Part shown: positions 24,285 through 32,592 of the stretch, in pieces
How positions within the stretch are numbered: the first letter of the stretch is position 1
Layout: each line of letters opens with the position of its first letter
Assembly: GCF_005047355.1 (NCBI RefSeq)
Contig: NZ_SUMC01000038.1
Location: 16,401-80,400, forward strand
Direction of reading: 5' to 3'
DNA from: Actinacidiphila oryziradicis
Lineage (GTDB): Bacteria > Actinomycetota > Actinomycetes > Streptomycetales > Streptomycetaceae
Length of the DNA: 64,000 nt
Translations under genes and position numbers: made by a program
Notes under the pieces: model-generated
Databases searched by the model: none
What the model was told of the DNA's origin: nothing
The model's input: the letters and a program-made list of their open reading frames with translations, nothing else

Positions 24285-25688
24285 ATGAGCTCAGACGTGG
24301 TCGTCGTGGGCGGCGGGATCTCCGGACTCGCCGCGGCATATTTCCTGGCGGAGCGCGGGGCGCGGGTGACCGTGCTGGAGTCCACGCCACGGCTCGGCGG
24401 GAAGCTGTACGCGGACGAGATCGCGGGCGTACCGGTGGACCTCGGGGCCGAGTCGATGCTGGCGCGGCGGCCGGAGGCGGTCGGGCTGGCGAAGGCGGTC
24501 GGGCTCGCGGACGCTCTGGAGGAGCCCGCGACGGCGAAGGCGTCGCTGTGGACCCGGGGGCGGCTGCGGCCGATGCCCAAGGGCCAGCTGATGGGCGTGC
24601 CGGGGGACATGACCTCGCTGGCGGCCTCCGGGGTGCTCTCGGGTACCGGGCTGGCGCGGCTGCCGCTGGATCATGTGCTGCCGCGCACGAAGGTCGGCGA
24701 AGACGTGGCGGTGGGCGGGTTCGTGGCGGCCAGGATGGGACGCGAGGTCGTGGACCGGCTGGTGGAGCCGCTGCTGGGCGGCGTGTACGCGGGCAACGCG
24801 TACGAGATCTCGCTGCGCGCCGCGGTACCGCAGCTCTACGAGGCCGCGCGGACCGGCCGCTCGCTGATCGAGGGCGTACGGGACATCCAGCGGCGGGCCG
24901 CCGCCCAGCAGGACGGGCCCGCCGCCCCGGTGTTCGCCGGTATCCGCGGCGGCGTCGGGCGCCTGCCGCTCGCGGTCGCCGACGCGTGCCGTGCCGCCGG
25001 CGCCGTTATCGAGAGCGGCACGCTGGTGCGGGAGCTACGGCGGTCCGCCGCGCACCGCTGGCAGGTCGTCGTGGACGGCGACCGGGTGCTGGACGCGGAC
25101 GCGGTGGTGCTCGCGGTGCCCGCCGGCCCCGCGGCGCGACTTCTGTCGGCCGAGTCGCCAGGGGCGGCGGCGGAGCTGTCGGCGGTGGAGTACGCGAGCA
25201 TGGCGCTGGTGACGATGGCCTTCCGGCGCCGTGACCTGGCCCTGCTGCCGCCGGGCAGCGGTTTCCTGGTGCCGCCCGTCGACGGCAAAACGATCAAAGC
25301 GTCCACCTTCTCCTCCCGTAAGTGGGGCTGGATCGGTGAGGCGGACCCGGAGACCTTTGTGCTGCGAACCTCCGTCGGCCGGTACGGCGACGAGGCGGAT
25401 CTGGCCTGGGACGACACCGATCTCGTGCGGCTGTCCCGGCGCGACCTGGAGGAGGCCGTGGGCCTCACCGCCGCACCCGTCGCGGCCCGCGTCACCCGCT
25501 GGGACAGCGGGCTGCCGCAGTACCCGGTGGGGCACCTGGGGCGGGTGGCCCGGATTCGGGAGCATGTCGGCAAGCTGCCCGGTCTGGCGGTATGCGGGGC
25601 GGTCTACGACGGCGTGGGCATTCCGGCGTGCATCGCGAGCTCCCGGAAGGCGGCGGACGCGGTCCTGAGCGGCCTGCGGCCGGTCTGA
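24285..25688 (+). CDS. hemY: Coproporphyrinogen III/protoporphyrinogen oxidase
   Basis: A 467-residue FAD enzyme of the HemY/HemG oxidase family. The dinucleotide-binding motif is at the very N-terminus (VVVGGGISGLAAAYFLAERG), followed by LGGKLYADEI. Later come VEPLLGGVYAGNAYEISLRA and the C-terminal FAD-contact region GLAVCGAVYDGVGIPACIAS. In actinobacteria, with HemQ next door, it should oxidise coproporphyrinogen III to coproporphyrin III (the CgoX role) in the coproporphyrin-dependent pathway. ATG 24285 begins the motif directly. It lies 49 bases upstream of hemQ, probably in one transcript. Confidence 0.92.
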   Translation: MSSDVVVVGGGISGLAAAYFLAERGARVTVLESTPRLGGKLYADEIAGVPVDLGAESMLARRPEAVGLAKAVGLADALEEPATAKASLWTRGRLRPMPKGQLMGVPGDMTSLAASGVLSGTGLARLPLDHVLPRTKVGEDVAVGGFVAARMGREVVDRLVEPLLGGVYAGNAYEISLRAAVPQLYEAARTGRSLIEGVRDIQRRAAAQQDGPAAPVFAGIRGGVGRLPLAVADACRAAGAVIESGTLVRELRRSAAHRWQVVVDGDRVLDADAVVLAVPAGPAARLLSAESPGAAAELSAVEYASMALVTMAFRRRDLALLPPGSGFLVPPVDGKTIKASTFSSRKWGWIGEADPETFVLRTSVGRYGDEADLAWDDTDLVRLSRRDLEEAVGLTAAPVAARVTRWDSGLPQYPVGHLGRVARIREHVGKLPGLAVCGAVYDGVGIPACIASSRKAADAVLSGLRPV

Positions 25689-25737
25689 AACGAGACCCTG
25701 GCGACCGAACCCTCCCGTCGCGCGGGAGAATGGCTGT

Positions 25738-26466
25738 ATGAGCGATTCCACTGAGGCTGCCCCCGCCAAGACCCCGAATGCCGGCAAAAAGGCCAAGGAC
25801 ATCAATGAGGTCATCCGTTACACACTGTGGTCGGTGTTCAGGCTGCGCGATGTGCTGCCCGAGGACCGCTCCGGGTACGCGGACGAGGTGGAGGAGCTCT
25901 TCGAGCAGCTCGCCGCGAAGGACGTCACCGTACGCGGCACCTATGACGTATCGGGGCTGCGTGCCGACGCCGACCTGATGATCTGGTGGCACGCCGAGAC
26001 GTCCGAGGAGCTCCAGGACGCCTACAACCGCTTCCGCCGCACCAAGCTGGGCCGCGCGCTGGAGCCGGTGTGGTCCAACATGGCGCTGCACCGCCCGGCC
26101 GAGTTCAACAAGTCGCACGTCCCGGCGTTCCTCGCTGACGAGACAGTGCGCGATTACGTGAGCGTGTACCCCTTCGTGCGCTCCTACGACTGGTACCTGC
26201 TGCCGGACGAGGACCGCCGCCGGATGCTCGCCGATCACGGCAAGATGGCGCGCGGTTTTCCGGATGTACGTGCCAACACCGTGGCGTCCTTCTCGCTGGG
26301 TGACTATGAGTGGATCCTGGCGTTCGAGGCGGATGAGCTGTACCGGATTGTTGATCTGATGCGTCACCTGCGGGCGTCGGAGGCGCGGCTGTATGTGCGT
26401 GAGGAGGTGCCGTTCTACACCGGGCGGCGTAGGGCGGTCGCTGATCTGGTGGCGGGCCTGGCCTGA
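25738..26466 (+). CDS. hemQ: Coproheme decarboxylase HemQ (chlorite dismutase family)
   Basis: A 242-residue cytosolic protein of the chlorite-dismutase fold. It decarboxylates coproheme to haem b, the last step of the coproporphyrin-dependent pathway. The active-site stretch VSVYPFVRSYDWYLLP contains the catalytic tyrosine region, and LADHGKMARGFPDVRANT carries the probable proximal histidine. It lacks the distal arginine context of true chlorite dismutases as far as I can tell. The N-terminus is a short Lys/Pro/Ala tail. It follows hemY closely, and a 17-bp hairpin ends the unit. Confidence 0.93.
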   Translation: MSDSTEAAPAKTPNAGKKAKDINEVIRYTLWSVFRLRDVLPEDRSGYADEVEELFEQLAAKDVTVRGTYDVSGLRADADLMIWWHAETSEELQDAYNRFRRTKLGRALEPVWSNMALHRPAEFNKSHVPAFLADETVRDYVSVYPFVRSYDWYLLPDEDRRRMLADHGKMARGFPDVRANTVASFSLGDYEWILAFEADELYRIVDLMRHLRASEARLYVREEVPFYTGRRRAVADLVAGLA

Positions 26467-26482
26467 GGGACGGAGCAGGAAA

Positions 26483-26520
26483 CGGCTGTGGGGCAGGGCC
26501 GAAGCCCTGCCCCACAGCCG
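26483..26520. terminator. 17-bp perfect stem-loop after hemQ
   Basis: Bases 26483-26499 are the exact reverse complement of 26504-26520, with a CGAA tetraloop. It lies between hemQ and the convergent DUF1996 gene and should terminate both directions. Confidence 0.75.
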
Positions 26521-26543
26521 TGTCTACCGGAGGGGATCCGGGG

Positions 26544-27701
26544 TCAGCAGTTCTTGCCGCTGTTGATGCAGCCGACGATCTGGTTCATGAGGGTCGCGCC
26601 GGTGAAGTTCGCGAAGTCCGCGTGGTCGGTGACCGGCTTGTGGTTCTGGTCCGGGAAGCTGTCGACCGCGAAGTTCGGGCCGGCGGCCACCGTGTAGACC
26701 AGCCGGTACTCCAGCGCCGGGACGGCCTTGAAGCCCGCCTGGCACTGGCCCGCGCCATCGGGGAAGACGATGTGGGTGCGGTGGTTGGCGCTGTCGGTGT
26801 TGACGCCGTCCCAGCAGCTGGGGAAGTCCAGGGTGCGGACGACCTTGCTGCCGCTCGGGCACAGCGGGTACTTGTCGGTCAGCTGCACCTTGTCCTCGAA
26901 GCCGGTGCAGCTCCACTGCGCCTTGGCGTTGCCGGTGCCGTTGGTGAGGGCCTTGGCGTCACCCGTGATGACCTTCAGGGTCTCCGGCATCGCGGTGACC
27001 TGGGAGTTCGCGCTGCCCTTGAACTTGATGGTGACGGAGTCCGCCGTCAGGATCGTGCCGGTGTTGTTGTCGGCGCCGGGCGTGTCGTTGGCGCTCAGGT
27101 TACGCAGCACGGGCCAGAAGTACGCCGACTTGTCGTTGTTGGCGCAGGTGGTGCCGCCGGCGGCGAGCGTCTGGTTGGTGGAGAAGCCGTTGGTGGTGAG
27201 GTTGCCGACGTAGTCGTGGGTGTGCTGGGCGCCGTTGGCGACGCCGGGTGCCACGATGAAGTTGTCGGGGTTGAAGTGCTTGTTCTCGTTCTTGCCGCAC
27301 TGCGCCACGAATGAACCCGTGGAGCCTCCGGCCAACTTCTGGGGCTTCACCACATTGGGCGTGACGGTGGTGATGTCAACGAAGTCGGCGTCGACGGGGC
27401 CGTTGGCCCGGGCGCCGGCCTGGCCGGTGCCCCCGGCGGGGGCGGAAGAGGAGGCGGAAGCACCGGCCGAGGCCGAGGCGCTGGCCGAGGCACCGGCTCC
27501 GGCGCCTGCGCCGGCGTTGTTGCTCCCCTGGTTCTTGTTCGTGTGCCCGTGTTGTCGGCCGTTGTGGCGCAGGGCCGCGTTGGCGGTTCCGTTGACCAGG
27601 GCGAAGGTGCCGCCCGCGCCGAAGAGGGCTAGTACGGCGATCAGCACAAGGTGCTTGGAACTCAACCGGCGGCGACGGTCGTAGCTTTGTCGTTTGGACA
27701 T
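26544..27701 (-). CDS. Secreted DUF1996 domain protein
   Basis: A 385-residue protein. A basic N-terminus (MSKRQSYDRRRRLSSKH) and hydrophobic segment (LVLIAVLALFGAGGTFALV) form a signal or anchor. A long Gly/Ala/Ser linker follows (residues about 55-110). The DUF1996 domain has FVAQCGKNENKHFNPDNF, GAQHTHDYVGNLTTNGFS, CWDGVNTDSANHRTHIVFPD and a C-terminal CINSGKNC. Conserved His, Asp and Cys residues suggest a metal or disulfide-stabilised extracellular enzyme, but no activity is established. It is 13 bases downstream of the DUF4142 gene on the same strand, so the two are probably cotranscribed. Confidence 0.82.
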   Translation of the reverse strand: MSKRQSYDRRRRLSSKHLVLIAVLALFGAGGTFALVNGTANAALRHNGRQHGHTNKNQGSNNAGAGAGAGASASASASAGASASSSAPAGGTGQAGARANGPVDADFVDITTVTPNVVKPQKLAGGSTGSFVAQCGKNENKHFNPDNFIVAPGVANGAQHTHDYVGNLTTNGFSTNQTLAAGGTTCANNDKSAYFWPVLRNLSANDTPGADNNTGTILTADSVTIKFKGSANSQVTAMPETLKVITGDAKALTNGTGNAKAQWSCTGFEDKVQLTDKYPLCPSGSKVVRTLDFPSCWDGVNTDSANHRTHIVFPDGAGQCQAGFKAVPALEYRLVYTVAAGPNFAVDSFPDQNHKPVTDHADFANFTGATLMNQIVGCINSGKNC

Positions 27702-27714
27702 CAGACGCTCATTT

Positions 27715-28461
27715 CTACTGCGACGCGGGGGCTGAAGCCGCTGGGGGGAGGGAGAATGTGGCGGACGGGGTGACGATGACGGTCGGCGAGCCGGGCGGCG
27801 GTGTTGGCGCCGCCTGGGTGGCAATGCCCGACGGGCTCGCTGTCGTGTCGATGGCGATCTGGTCGAAGTTGACCAGGCCCGTCGCCTCAAGGACGGTCAT
27901 ATGGTCCAGGACGGTGGTGTTGGCCTGGTCGGCCAGCATCCGGACCAGCGAGTTGCGCGTTTGGGCCCGCACCTGCGAGACGAGTGAGAAGACCTTGCCG
28001 TGCTGGAGCCGCAAGAGGTTGGCGAACTTCTGGTCGAAGTCCACGCCGGTAGCGGCCGACAGTGTGACGAGGAAACTCTGCTGCAGCGGCGAGGGCTGGT
28101 TCGGCAGTGTGATGCCGAGCTGTGGCGCGATCTTGCGGGCCGTGGTGTCCAGATTCGTATGGCCGCCGATCAGATGCTGCCCAGCTGTCTTGACCGCGGC
28201 GGTCGTGCCCTTCTGCTCGGCCATCTGACCGGCTGGGAATTCCCACAGTCCAGCGAGTCGTACCTTAGTGACGAACTCGCGGTCGAGTGGTGTCATCGGT
28301 CCGAACTGGGTAGCCACGGTTTGGGCATTGATGTTGGATGCGGCATTCCCGATCACCCCGCTCTTGAACGTGGTCATGACGGGGTACAGCAGCGCGGCGA
28401 GTGTTACCGCCAGCGCACCGACAACAAGGCCGGTTCCCGTGAGGTACCGGGTGGATCGCAT
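27715..28461 (-). CDS. Exported DUF4142 domain protein
   Basis: A 248-residue protein with an N-terminal membrane or signal segment (LVVGALAVTLAALLYPVM) and a helical DUF4142 domain of the ferritin-like type: MTPLDREFVTKVRLAGLWEF, QHLIGGHTNLDTTARK, VDFDQKFANLLRLQHGKVF. The C-terminus is Pro/Ser/Ala-rich. DUF4142 proteins are found in periplasmic or surface locations, and their function is unproven. It is the first gene of a pair with the DUF1996 gene (13-base gap). A promoter should lie in the 204-base gap above 28461, where TTGCCCGGTTAA-like sequence is seen but no convincing -10 box. Confidence 0.78.
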   Translation of the reverse strand: MRSTRYLTGTGLVVGALAVTLAALLYPVMTTFKSGVIGNAASNINAQTVATQFGPMTPLDREFVTKVRLAGLWEFPAGQMAEQKGTTAAVKTAGQHLIGGHTNLDTTARKIAPQLGITLPNQPSPLQQSFLVTLSAATGVDFDQKFANLLRLQHGKVFSLVSQVRAQTRNSLVRMLADQANTTVLDHMTVLEATGLVNFDQIAIDTTASPSGIATQAAPTPPPGSPTVIVTPSATFSLPPAASAPASQ

Positions 28462-28665
28462 CAGGCCTCCTGGGTGTGAGCCGCCCGGCTCAGAGAGCTC
28501 AGGGAGCTCGCACTCGGCTTTCCAAGGTGCGACCGCACGCTAGTGCGTTTGATGCGTTCCCATCGCCGAATCGTCACGTCCCAGCGAAACTCGGGATTTC
28601 AGGGGCTGATGGTTGGTATGTTGCCCGGTTAACCCTCTGTGGCCTGAGTGTGCGTCGGCTGTGTG

Positions 28666-29988
28666 TCAGCGCACCCCCCGGCGGCCCCGTCCACGCAGCC
28701 GCCCGCGCCACGTCGGGGCCGGACCCGACCGCTCCCGCCACCACGCCGCAAGTTTTTTTCGGGCCCCTGCATCTACGGGCTGACCTGCGGAAAGAAGGTG
28801 TTCGGCGAAGCTCAGCGCATCCCGCCGGTAACCCCCGTTGAACGGACTCGCGGCCGCGTACGTAAGGAATGCCGGGCGGTAACTCTCGCCCAGGATGAGC
28901 GGGAGCTCGGGTGCGACCTTCGCTACGACGTCGCTGCGTTTGGCGGCGAGGGCCGAAAATTGTACCCGGATCCGCGCTCCGTCAAACCCTGCCGGAATCG
29001 GGGTGCCGGCGACAAGGGAGGAGAGCAATGCCGTTTGCGCGAGCGCGAGGCGGCTCCGCGAACCCGGCGTCGCGGTCCCGGGCCGGCGCGGTCCGATCCC
29101 GGCGGCGCGCTCCGCCGGGCGGCCGGAACCGGCGGCCGTCACCGCCCGTATCGCGGTCAGTTCCGCCCCCAGTTCCGCCGCGGGCGGGAAGTTGTCGTCC
29201 CGCTCCAGCAGCACTCCCGGCGGGCGGGTCCGCTCGCACAGCGCCGCCAGCACATCGAGGACGGGCCGGGTGACCGGGTGCGCGTGGCTGTCGTGCCACA
29301 CGCCGTCCTTCTCCACCCCGCCCGCGACATGGACGTACGCGATCGCCTCGACCGGCAGAGCGTCCAACGCCGCGACCGGGTCCTCGCCGCGGTTGACGCG
29401 GTTGGTGTGGAGATTGGCCACATCGATCAGCAGCCGCACGCCGGTGCGCTCGACCAGCTCCGCGAGGAACGCCCCCTCCGACAGCTCGTCGTCCGGCCAG
29501 CCGAACAGCGCCGCGATGTTCTCCAGCGCCAGCGGTACCGGCAGGGCGTCCTGGGCGATCCGCACGTTCTCGCACAGCACGGCGAGCGCGTCGCGGGTCC
29601 GTGGCACGGGCAGCAGATGTCCCGCCTCCAGCTGCGCGGAGCCGGTGTGCGGGCCGCCGGCCCGTACGAACGCGATGTGCTCGGTGACGAGCGGCGCGCC
29701 CAGCGCCTCGGCGCGCTCGGCCAGCGCCGCCAGCCGCGCCGGGTCCGGGCGGTCGGCACCGCCGAGGCCGAGCGAGACGCCGTGCGGGATGACCGTGGTG
29801 CCGCGGTCGAGCAGGCGCCGGACGGGGTCCGGGAGATGGTCCGGGCAGATGTTCTCCGCGACCACCTCAACCCAGTCGACGTCGAGGGCCTCTACCGCGT
29901 CCGCGATTTCCGGGCGCCAGCCGATGCCTGTGCCGAGTGCCAGCTCTCTCGTGACGGGTTTCGTAGCGGCTTTCGTGGCGGCTTTCAT
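28666..29988 (-). CDS. DUF692 (MNIO) family enzyme with C-terminal partner-like domain
   Basis: About 440 residues. The N-terminal 290 residues are a TIM-barrel of the multinuclear non-haem iron oxidase (MNIO, DUF692) family. Expected metal ligands are visible in VIPHGVSLGLGG, VTEHIAFVRAG, LENIAALFG, LIDVANLHTNRVNRGED, AYVHVAGG, WHDSHAHPV and LLERDDNFP. The last 120 residues form a separate helical domain (LAQTALLSSLVAGTPIPAGF, ILGESYRPAFLTYA) like the tail of S. coelicolor SCO6045. MNIO enzymes modify cysteine or other residues of ribosomally made peptides, usually with a partner protein; no precursor peptide or TIGR04222 gene is obvious next to this one. ATG 29988 lacks a good ribosome-binding site, so the start is uncertain. 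Confidence 0.8.
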   Translation of the reverse strand: MKAATKAATKPVTRELALGTGIGWRPEIADAVEALDVDWVEVVAENICPDHLPDPVRRLLDRGTTVIPHGVSLGLGGADRPDPARLAALAERAEALGAPLVTEHIAFVRAGGPHTGSAQLEAGHLLPVPRTRDALAVLCENVRIAQDALPVPLALENIAALFGWPDDELSEGAFLAELVERTGVRLLIDVANLHTNRVNRGEDPVAALDALPVEAIAYVHVAGGVEKDGVWHDSHAHPVTRPVLDVLAALCERTRPPGVLLERDDNFPPAAELGAELTAIRAVTAAGSGRPAERAAGIGPRRPGTATPGSRSRLALAQTALLSSLVAGTPIPAGFDGARIRVQFSALAAKRSDVVAKVAPELPLILGESYRPAFLTYAAASPFNGGYRRDALSFAEHLLSAGQPVDAGARKKLAAWWRERSGPAPTWRGRLRGRGRRGVR

Positions 29989-30056
29989 AGCGGGGTCATG
30001 GCCCCGGCGGGGCCGGGCGAACCCTGCCGGGGCCGGATTCAGAGGTTGATTTGAGC

Positions 30057-30286
30057 TTAGAGGCCGCGCGAATAGGTGGGGCGGCGTCGCGGGGCGATGG
30101 GCGGCGCCTGGCGGCGTTGTCGTCGGTCGACTCTCCCCCAGACTCCGTCCGGGAGGTGCCCCCACCAAGCTCTCGGCTCCGCTCGAGCAGGGGGCACCCC
30201 CATCGCGTCGCCTCCCTCCTCCGCCTTGCCAGACTTGCCCCTCGCCCCGCTCCTTCCTCCACCCCACCTATTCGCGCGGCCTCTTA
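30057..30286. mobile_element. MITE-like 230-bp foldback element with 25-bp terminal inverted repeats
   Basis: Terminal repeats 30057-30081 and 30262-30286 are reverse complements at 24 of 25 positions (core AGGCCGCGCGAATAGGTGGG). TGAGC flanks the element on both sides (30052-30056 and 30287-30291) and looks like a 5-bp target-site duplication. The interior continues with weaker pairing (GCGGGGCGATGGGC against GCGGGGCGAGGGGC) and contains the palindromic core AAGCTCTCGGCTCCGCTCGA also found inside drrA. There is no open frame of note. It fills most of the 335-base gap between the DUF692 and Pth2-like genes. Confidence 0.65.
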
Positions 30287-30323
30287 TGAGCTTCGGCCCG
30301 GTGGCCGACCTGCCTGGTGCCGG

Positions 30324-31004
30324 TCACCGTGTGCGCAGCGCCGGGTGATCGGCGACCACGGTGCAGGAACCAGGGGCGATCTCGGTGAAGCCCGCGTCGC
30401 GGACGACGGGGAGCCCTGAAGCGGTGAGAGTCGACCAGCGGGCGGCGGACGGGGTGCGTACCGCCAGCGGGAACCCGGAGTCGCGCCAGGCGGCGCGCTC
30501 GTCCGCCGGGAGGTCCCACCAGGCGAGCTGGGCGCCGTGCCCGGCCTGTGCCATGGCCTTGCCCGCGGACATGTCCAGGCCGGGGCTGAGCCAGAGCACA
30601 GCACCGGCGAGATCCGGGCCGGACGGCGGCTCGGGGTCGTCGAGTTCGGTGCCGGAGACCTGGAGCTTGGCGAGATCCTTGGGCCAGCCGTCCAGCGGAA
30701 CCGGCGGGAAGACCCGCACCTCGGCCGACTTGCCGGTGACGGTGATCCCGGGGAGGGCCTCCGCGCGACGCCATTCCGAGCCGCGGGCACGACGTACGAC
30801 CTTGCGGATGCGGGCGTCCTCCCAGCCGCGCACGGCCCCGGCCCATTCGCCCTCGCCCAGCGCGCGTTCGTCGGAGAGGAACGTGAGCACGGCCCGCGCC
30901 GCTGTCTCCAGCGCGTCGGTGCGCGCCGGGGGAGCGGCCCGTTCGATACGGACGACGAGCGGGAGGACGTACTGGGGGGCGGCATCACGGTCGGTACTGG
31001 TCAC
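30324..31004 (-). CDS. Pth2-type peptidyl-tRNA hydrolase domain protein
   Basis: A 226-residue soluble protein. The C-terminal half has Pth2-like sequence: GLDMSAGKAMAQAGHGAQLA (compare the GKxAAQxxHA motif of Pth2), SGFPLAVRT and DAGFTEIAPGSCTVVA. The N-terminal half (YVLPLVVRIERAAPPART, WEDARIRKVVRRARGSEWRR) is a second, family-specific region. Archaeal-type Pth2 releases tRNA from peptidyl-tRNA; in bacteria the main Pth is unrelated, so this is probably accessory or has another RNA-linked role. GTG 31004 is used because conserved sequence begins there; the frame is open to 31160 without family similarity. It diverges from the AIM24 gene with 46 bases between. Confidence 0.75.
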   Translation of the reverse strand: MTSTDRDAAPQYVLPLVVRIERAAPPARTDALETAARAVLTFLSDERALGEGEWAGAVRGWEDARIRKVVRRARGSEWRRAEALPGITVTGKSAEVRVFPPVPLDGWPKDLAKLQVSGTELDDPEPPSGPDLAGAVLWLSPGLDMSAGKAMAQAGHGAQLAWWDLPADERAAWRDSGFPLAVRTPSAARWSTLTASGLPVVRDAGFTEIAPGSCTVVADHPALRTR

Positions 31005-31050
31005 CGGCCCAGTCTGCCAGGAGCCTCCCGGCGGGTGCGTCCGTGATGTG

Positions 31051-31740
31051 ATGATGTCCTGCGTGCACAGCGACCTCTTCGCCGCCGACAACACGGCGCA
31101 GCCGGCCACCGAGCCCGGCATGACTCTCCAGAACGCCAAATCCATCAAGTACGCCGTCAACGGTGAGTGCTACGCCCGCCAGGGCGCCATGATCGCCTTC
31201 CGCGGCAACCTTCAGTTCGAGGTCAAGGGGCAGGGCGTCGGCAAGTTCCTCAAGCGCGCCTTCACCGGCGAGGGACTCCCGCTGATGTCCGTACGCGGCC
31301 AGGGCGAGGCCTGGTTCGCCCACGACGCCGCCAACTGCTTCGTCATCGACCTCGACCCCGGCGACGCACTCACCATCAATGGCCGCAATGTGCTGGTCTT
31401 CGACCCCACCCTCAATTACGAGATCAAGGTCGTGAAGGGCGCCGGCATGGTCGGCGGCGGCCTCTTCAACAGTGTCTTCACCGGCCACGGGCGGCTCGGC
31501 GTCATCTGCGAGGGGAACCCGATCGTCATCCCCGTCACCCCGCAGGCACCCGTCTACGTCGACACCGACGCCGTTGTCGGATGGAGCGCCCAGCTCCAGA
31601 CCTCCATCCACCGCTCCCAGAGCTTCGGCTCCATGCTGCGCGGCGGCTCTGGAGAGGCTGTGCAACTCATGCTCCAGGGCGACGGCTTCGTCATCGTACG
31701 GCCGAGTGAGACCAAGCCCGAGCAGAAGCCGGCCAACTGA
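31051..31740 (+). CDS. AIM24 family protein
   Basis: About 229 residues of the TspO/AIM24 double-stranded beta-helix family. Features are SIKYAVNGECYARQGAMIAF, FTGEGLPLMSVRGQGEAWFA, LTINGRNVLVFDPTLNYEI and a C-terminal GEAVQLMLQGDGFVIVRPSE. No signal peptide or membrane segment is present. Bacterial members have no firm function; the mitochondrial namesake affects inner-membrane structure. ATG 31051, ATG 31054 and GTG 31063 are all possible starts. One base separates it from the ABC ATPase gene, so the three genes AIM24-ATPase-permease look like one operon. Confidence 0.8.
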   Translation: MMSCVHSDLFAADNTAQPATEPGMTLQNAKSIKYAVNGECYARQGAMIAFRGNLQFEVKGQGVGKFLKRAFTGEGLPLMSVRGQGEAWFAHDAANCFVIDLDPGDALTINGRNVLVFDPTLNYEIKVVKGAGMVGGGLFNSVFTGHGRLGVICEGNPIVIPVTPQAPVYVDTDAVVGWSAQLQTSIHRSQSFGSMLRGGSGEAVQLMLQGDGFVIVRPSETKPEQKPAN

Positions 31741-31741
31741 C

Positions 31742-32587
31742 GTGCGCCTGCTTCTGGAGGGAGTCGGCCGGCGCTACGGGGCACGCGGGCCCTGGGTGCT
31801 CAAGGACGTCGACCTTGAGGTGGGCGGCGGCACGCTGCTGCGGGTCGAGGGCGCCAACGGCACCGGCAAGTCGACCTTCCTGCGGATCGTCGCCGGCATC
31901 GACCGGCCCAGCGCCGGGCGGGTCAGCGGGCGGGGACGTACCGCGTACGTTCCCGAACGGTTTCCGGCCGCGCTGCCCTTCAGCACGCACGGCTACCTCG
32001 TGCACATGGGACGGATCCAGGGACTGGGCACCGCGACCGCTTCCCGGCGGGCCGACCACTGGCTGGAGCGCTTCGGCATCGGTGCCTATGGCGGTACCCC
32101 GATGGACCAGCTGTCCAAGGGCACCAGCCAGAAGGCCGCCGTCGCACAGGCGTTCCTCGCCGAGCCGCAACTGCTGGTCCTCGACGAGGCCTGGACCGGG
32201 CTCGACCACGACGCCCGTACGCTCCTCGACGACGAGGTGCGCTCGCGGGTCGCGGCGGGCGGCACGGTGGTCTTCGTCGACCACGATCCGTGGCGGTTGG
32301 CCGGCGAGGCGACGGCCGTGCAGCGGGTGGCGGGGGGCAGGGTGACGGTCGTGGGAGGAGCGACGGCGGTCGGTGATCGTGTTGCCGGCCGTGTGCTGGT
32401 CGAGGCCACCGGATCCGGCGAGCCGCCCGTCCTGCCCGGGGGCGTTGTCGTGGAGGAGCCGGTCGTGGACGGGCTGTTGCGGCTCGCCGTCCCGGCCGAT
32501 GAATCCGACGCCGTGCTGAGGGCGCTGCTCGCCGCGCGGCCGCCATGGCACATCCGTGCCGTACGACCCGAGGCCGGGGGCCGATAA
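31742..32587 (+). CDS. ABC transporter ATP-binding protein
   Basis: A 281-residue single-domain ATPase. Walker A is VEGANGTGKSTFLRIVAGI, the signature-like motif is QLSKGTSQKAAVAQAFLAEP (SKGTSQ in place of the usual SGGQ) and Walker B is LLVLDEAWTGLD, with HDP as switch region. The altered signature is typical of small exporter ATPases paired with unusual permeases. The last 80 residues are a separate domain not present in minimal ATPases. GTG 31742 begins one base after the AIM24 stop. The membrane partner starts six bases downstream. Substrate is unknown. Confidence 0.85.
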   Translation: MRLLLEGVGRRYGARGPWVLKDVDLEVGGGTLLRVEGANGTGKSTFLRIVAGIDRPSAGRVSGRGRTAYVPERFPAALPFSTHGYLVHMGRIQGLGTATASRRADHWLERFGIGAYGGTPMDQLSKGTSQKAAVAQAFLAEPQLLVLDEAWTGLDHDARTLLDDEVRSRVAAGGTVVFVDHDPWRLAGEATAVQRVAGGRVTVVGGATAVGDRVAGRVLVEATGSGEPPVLPGGVVVEEPVVDGLLRLAVPADESDAVLRALLAARPPWHIRAVRPEAGGR

Positions 32588-32592
32588 CCGTC

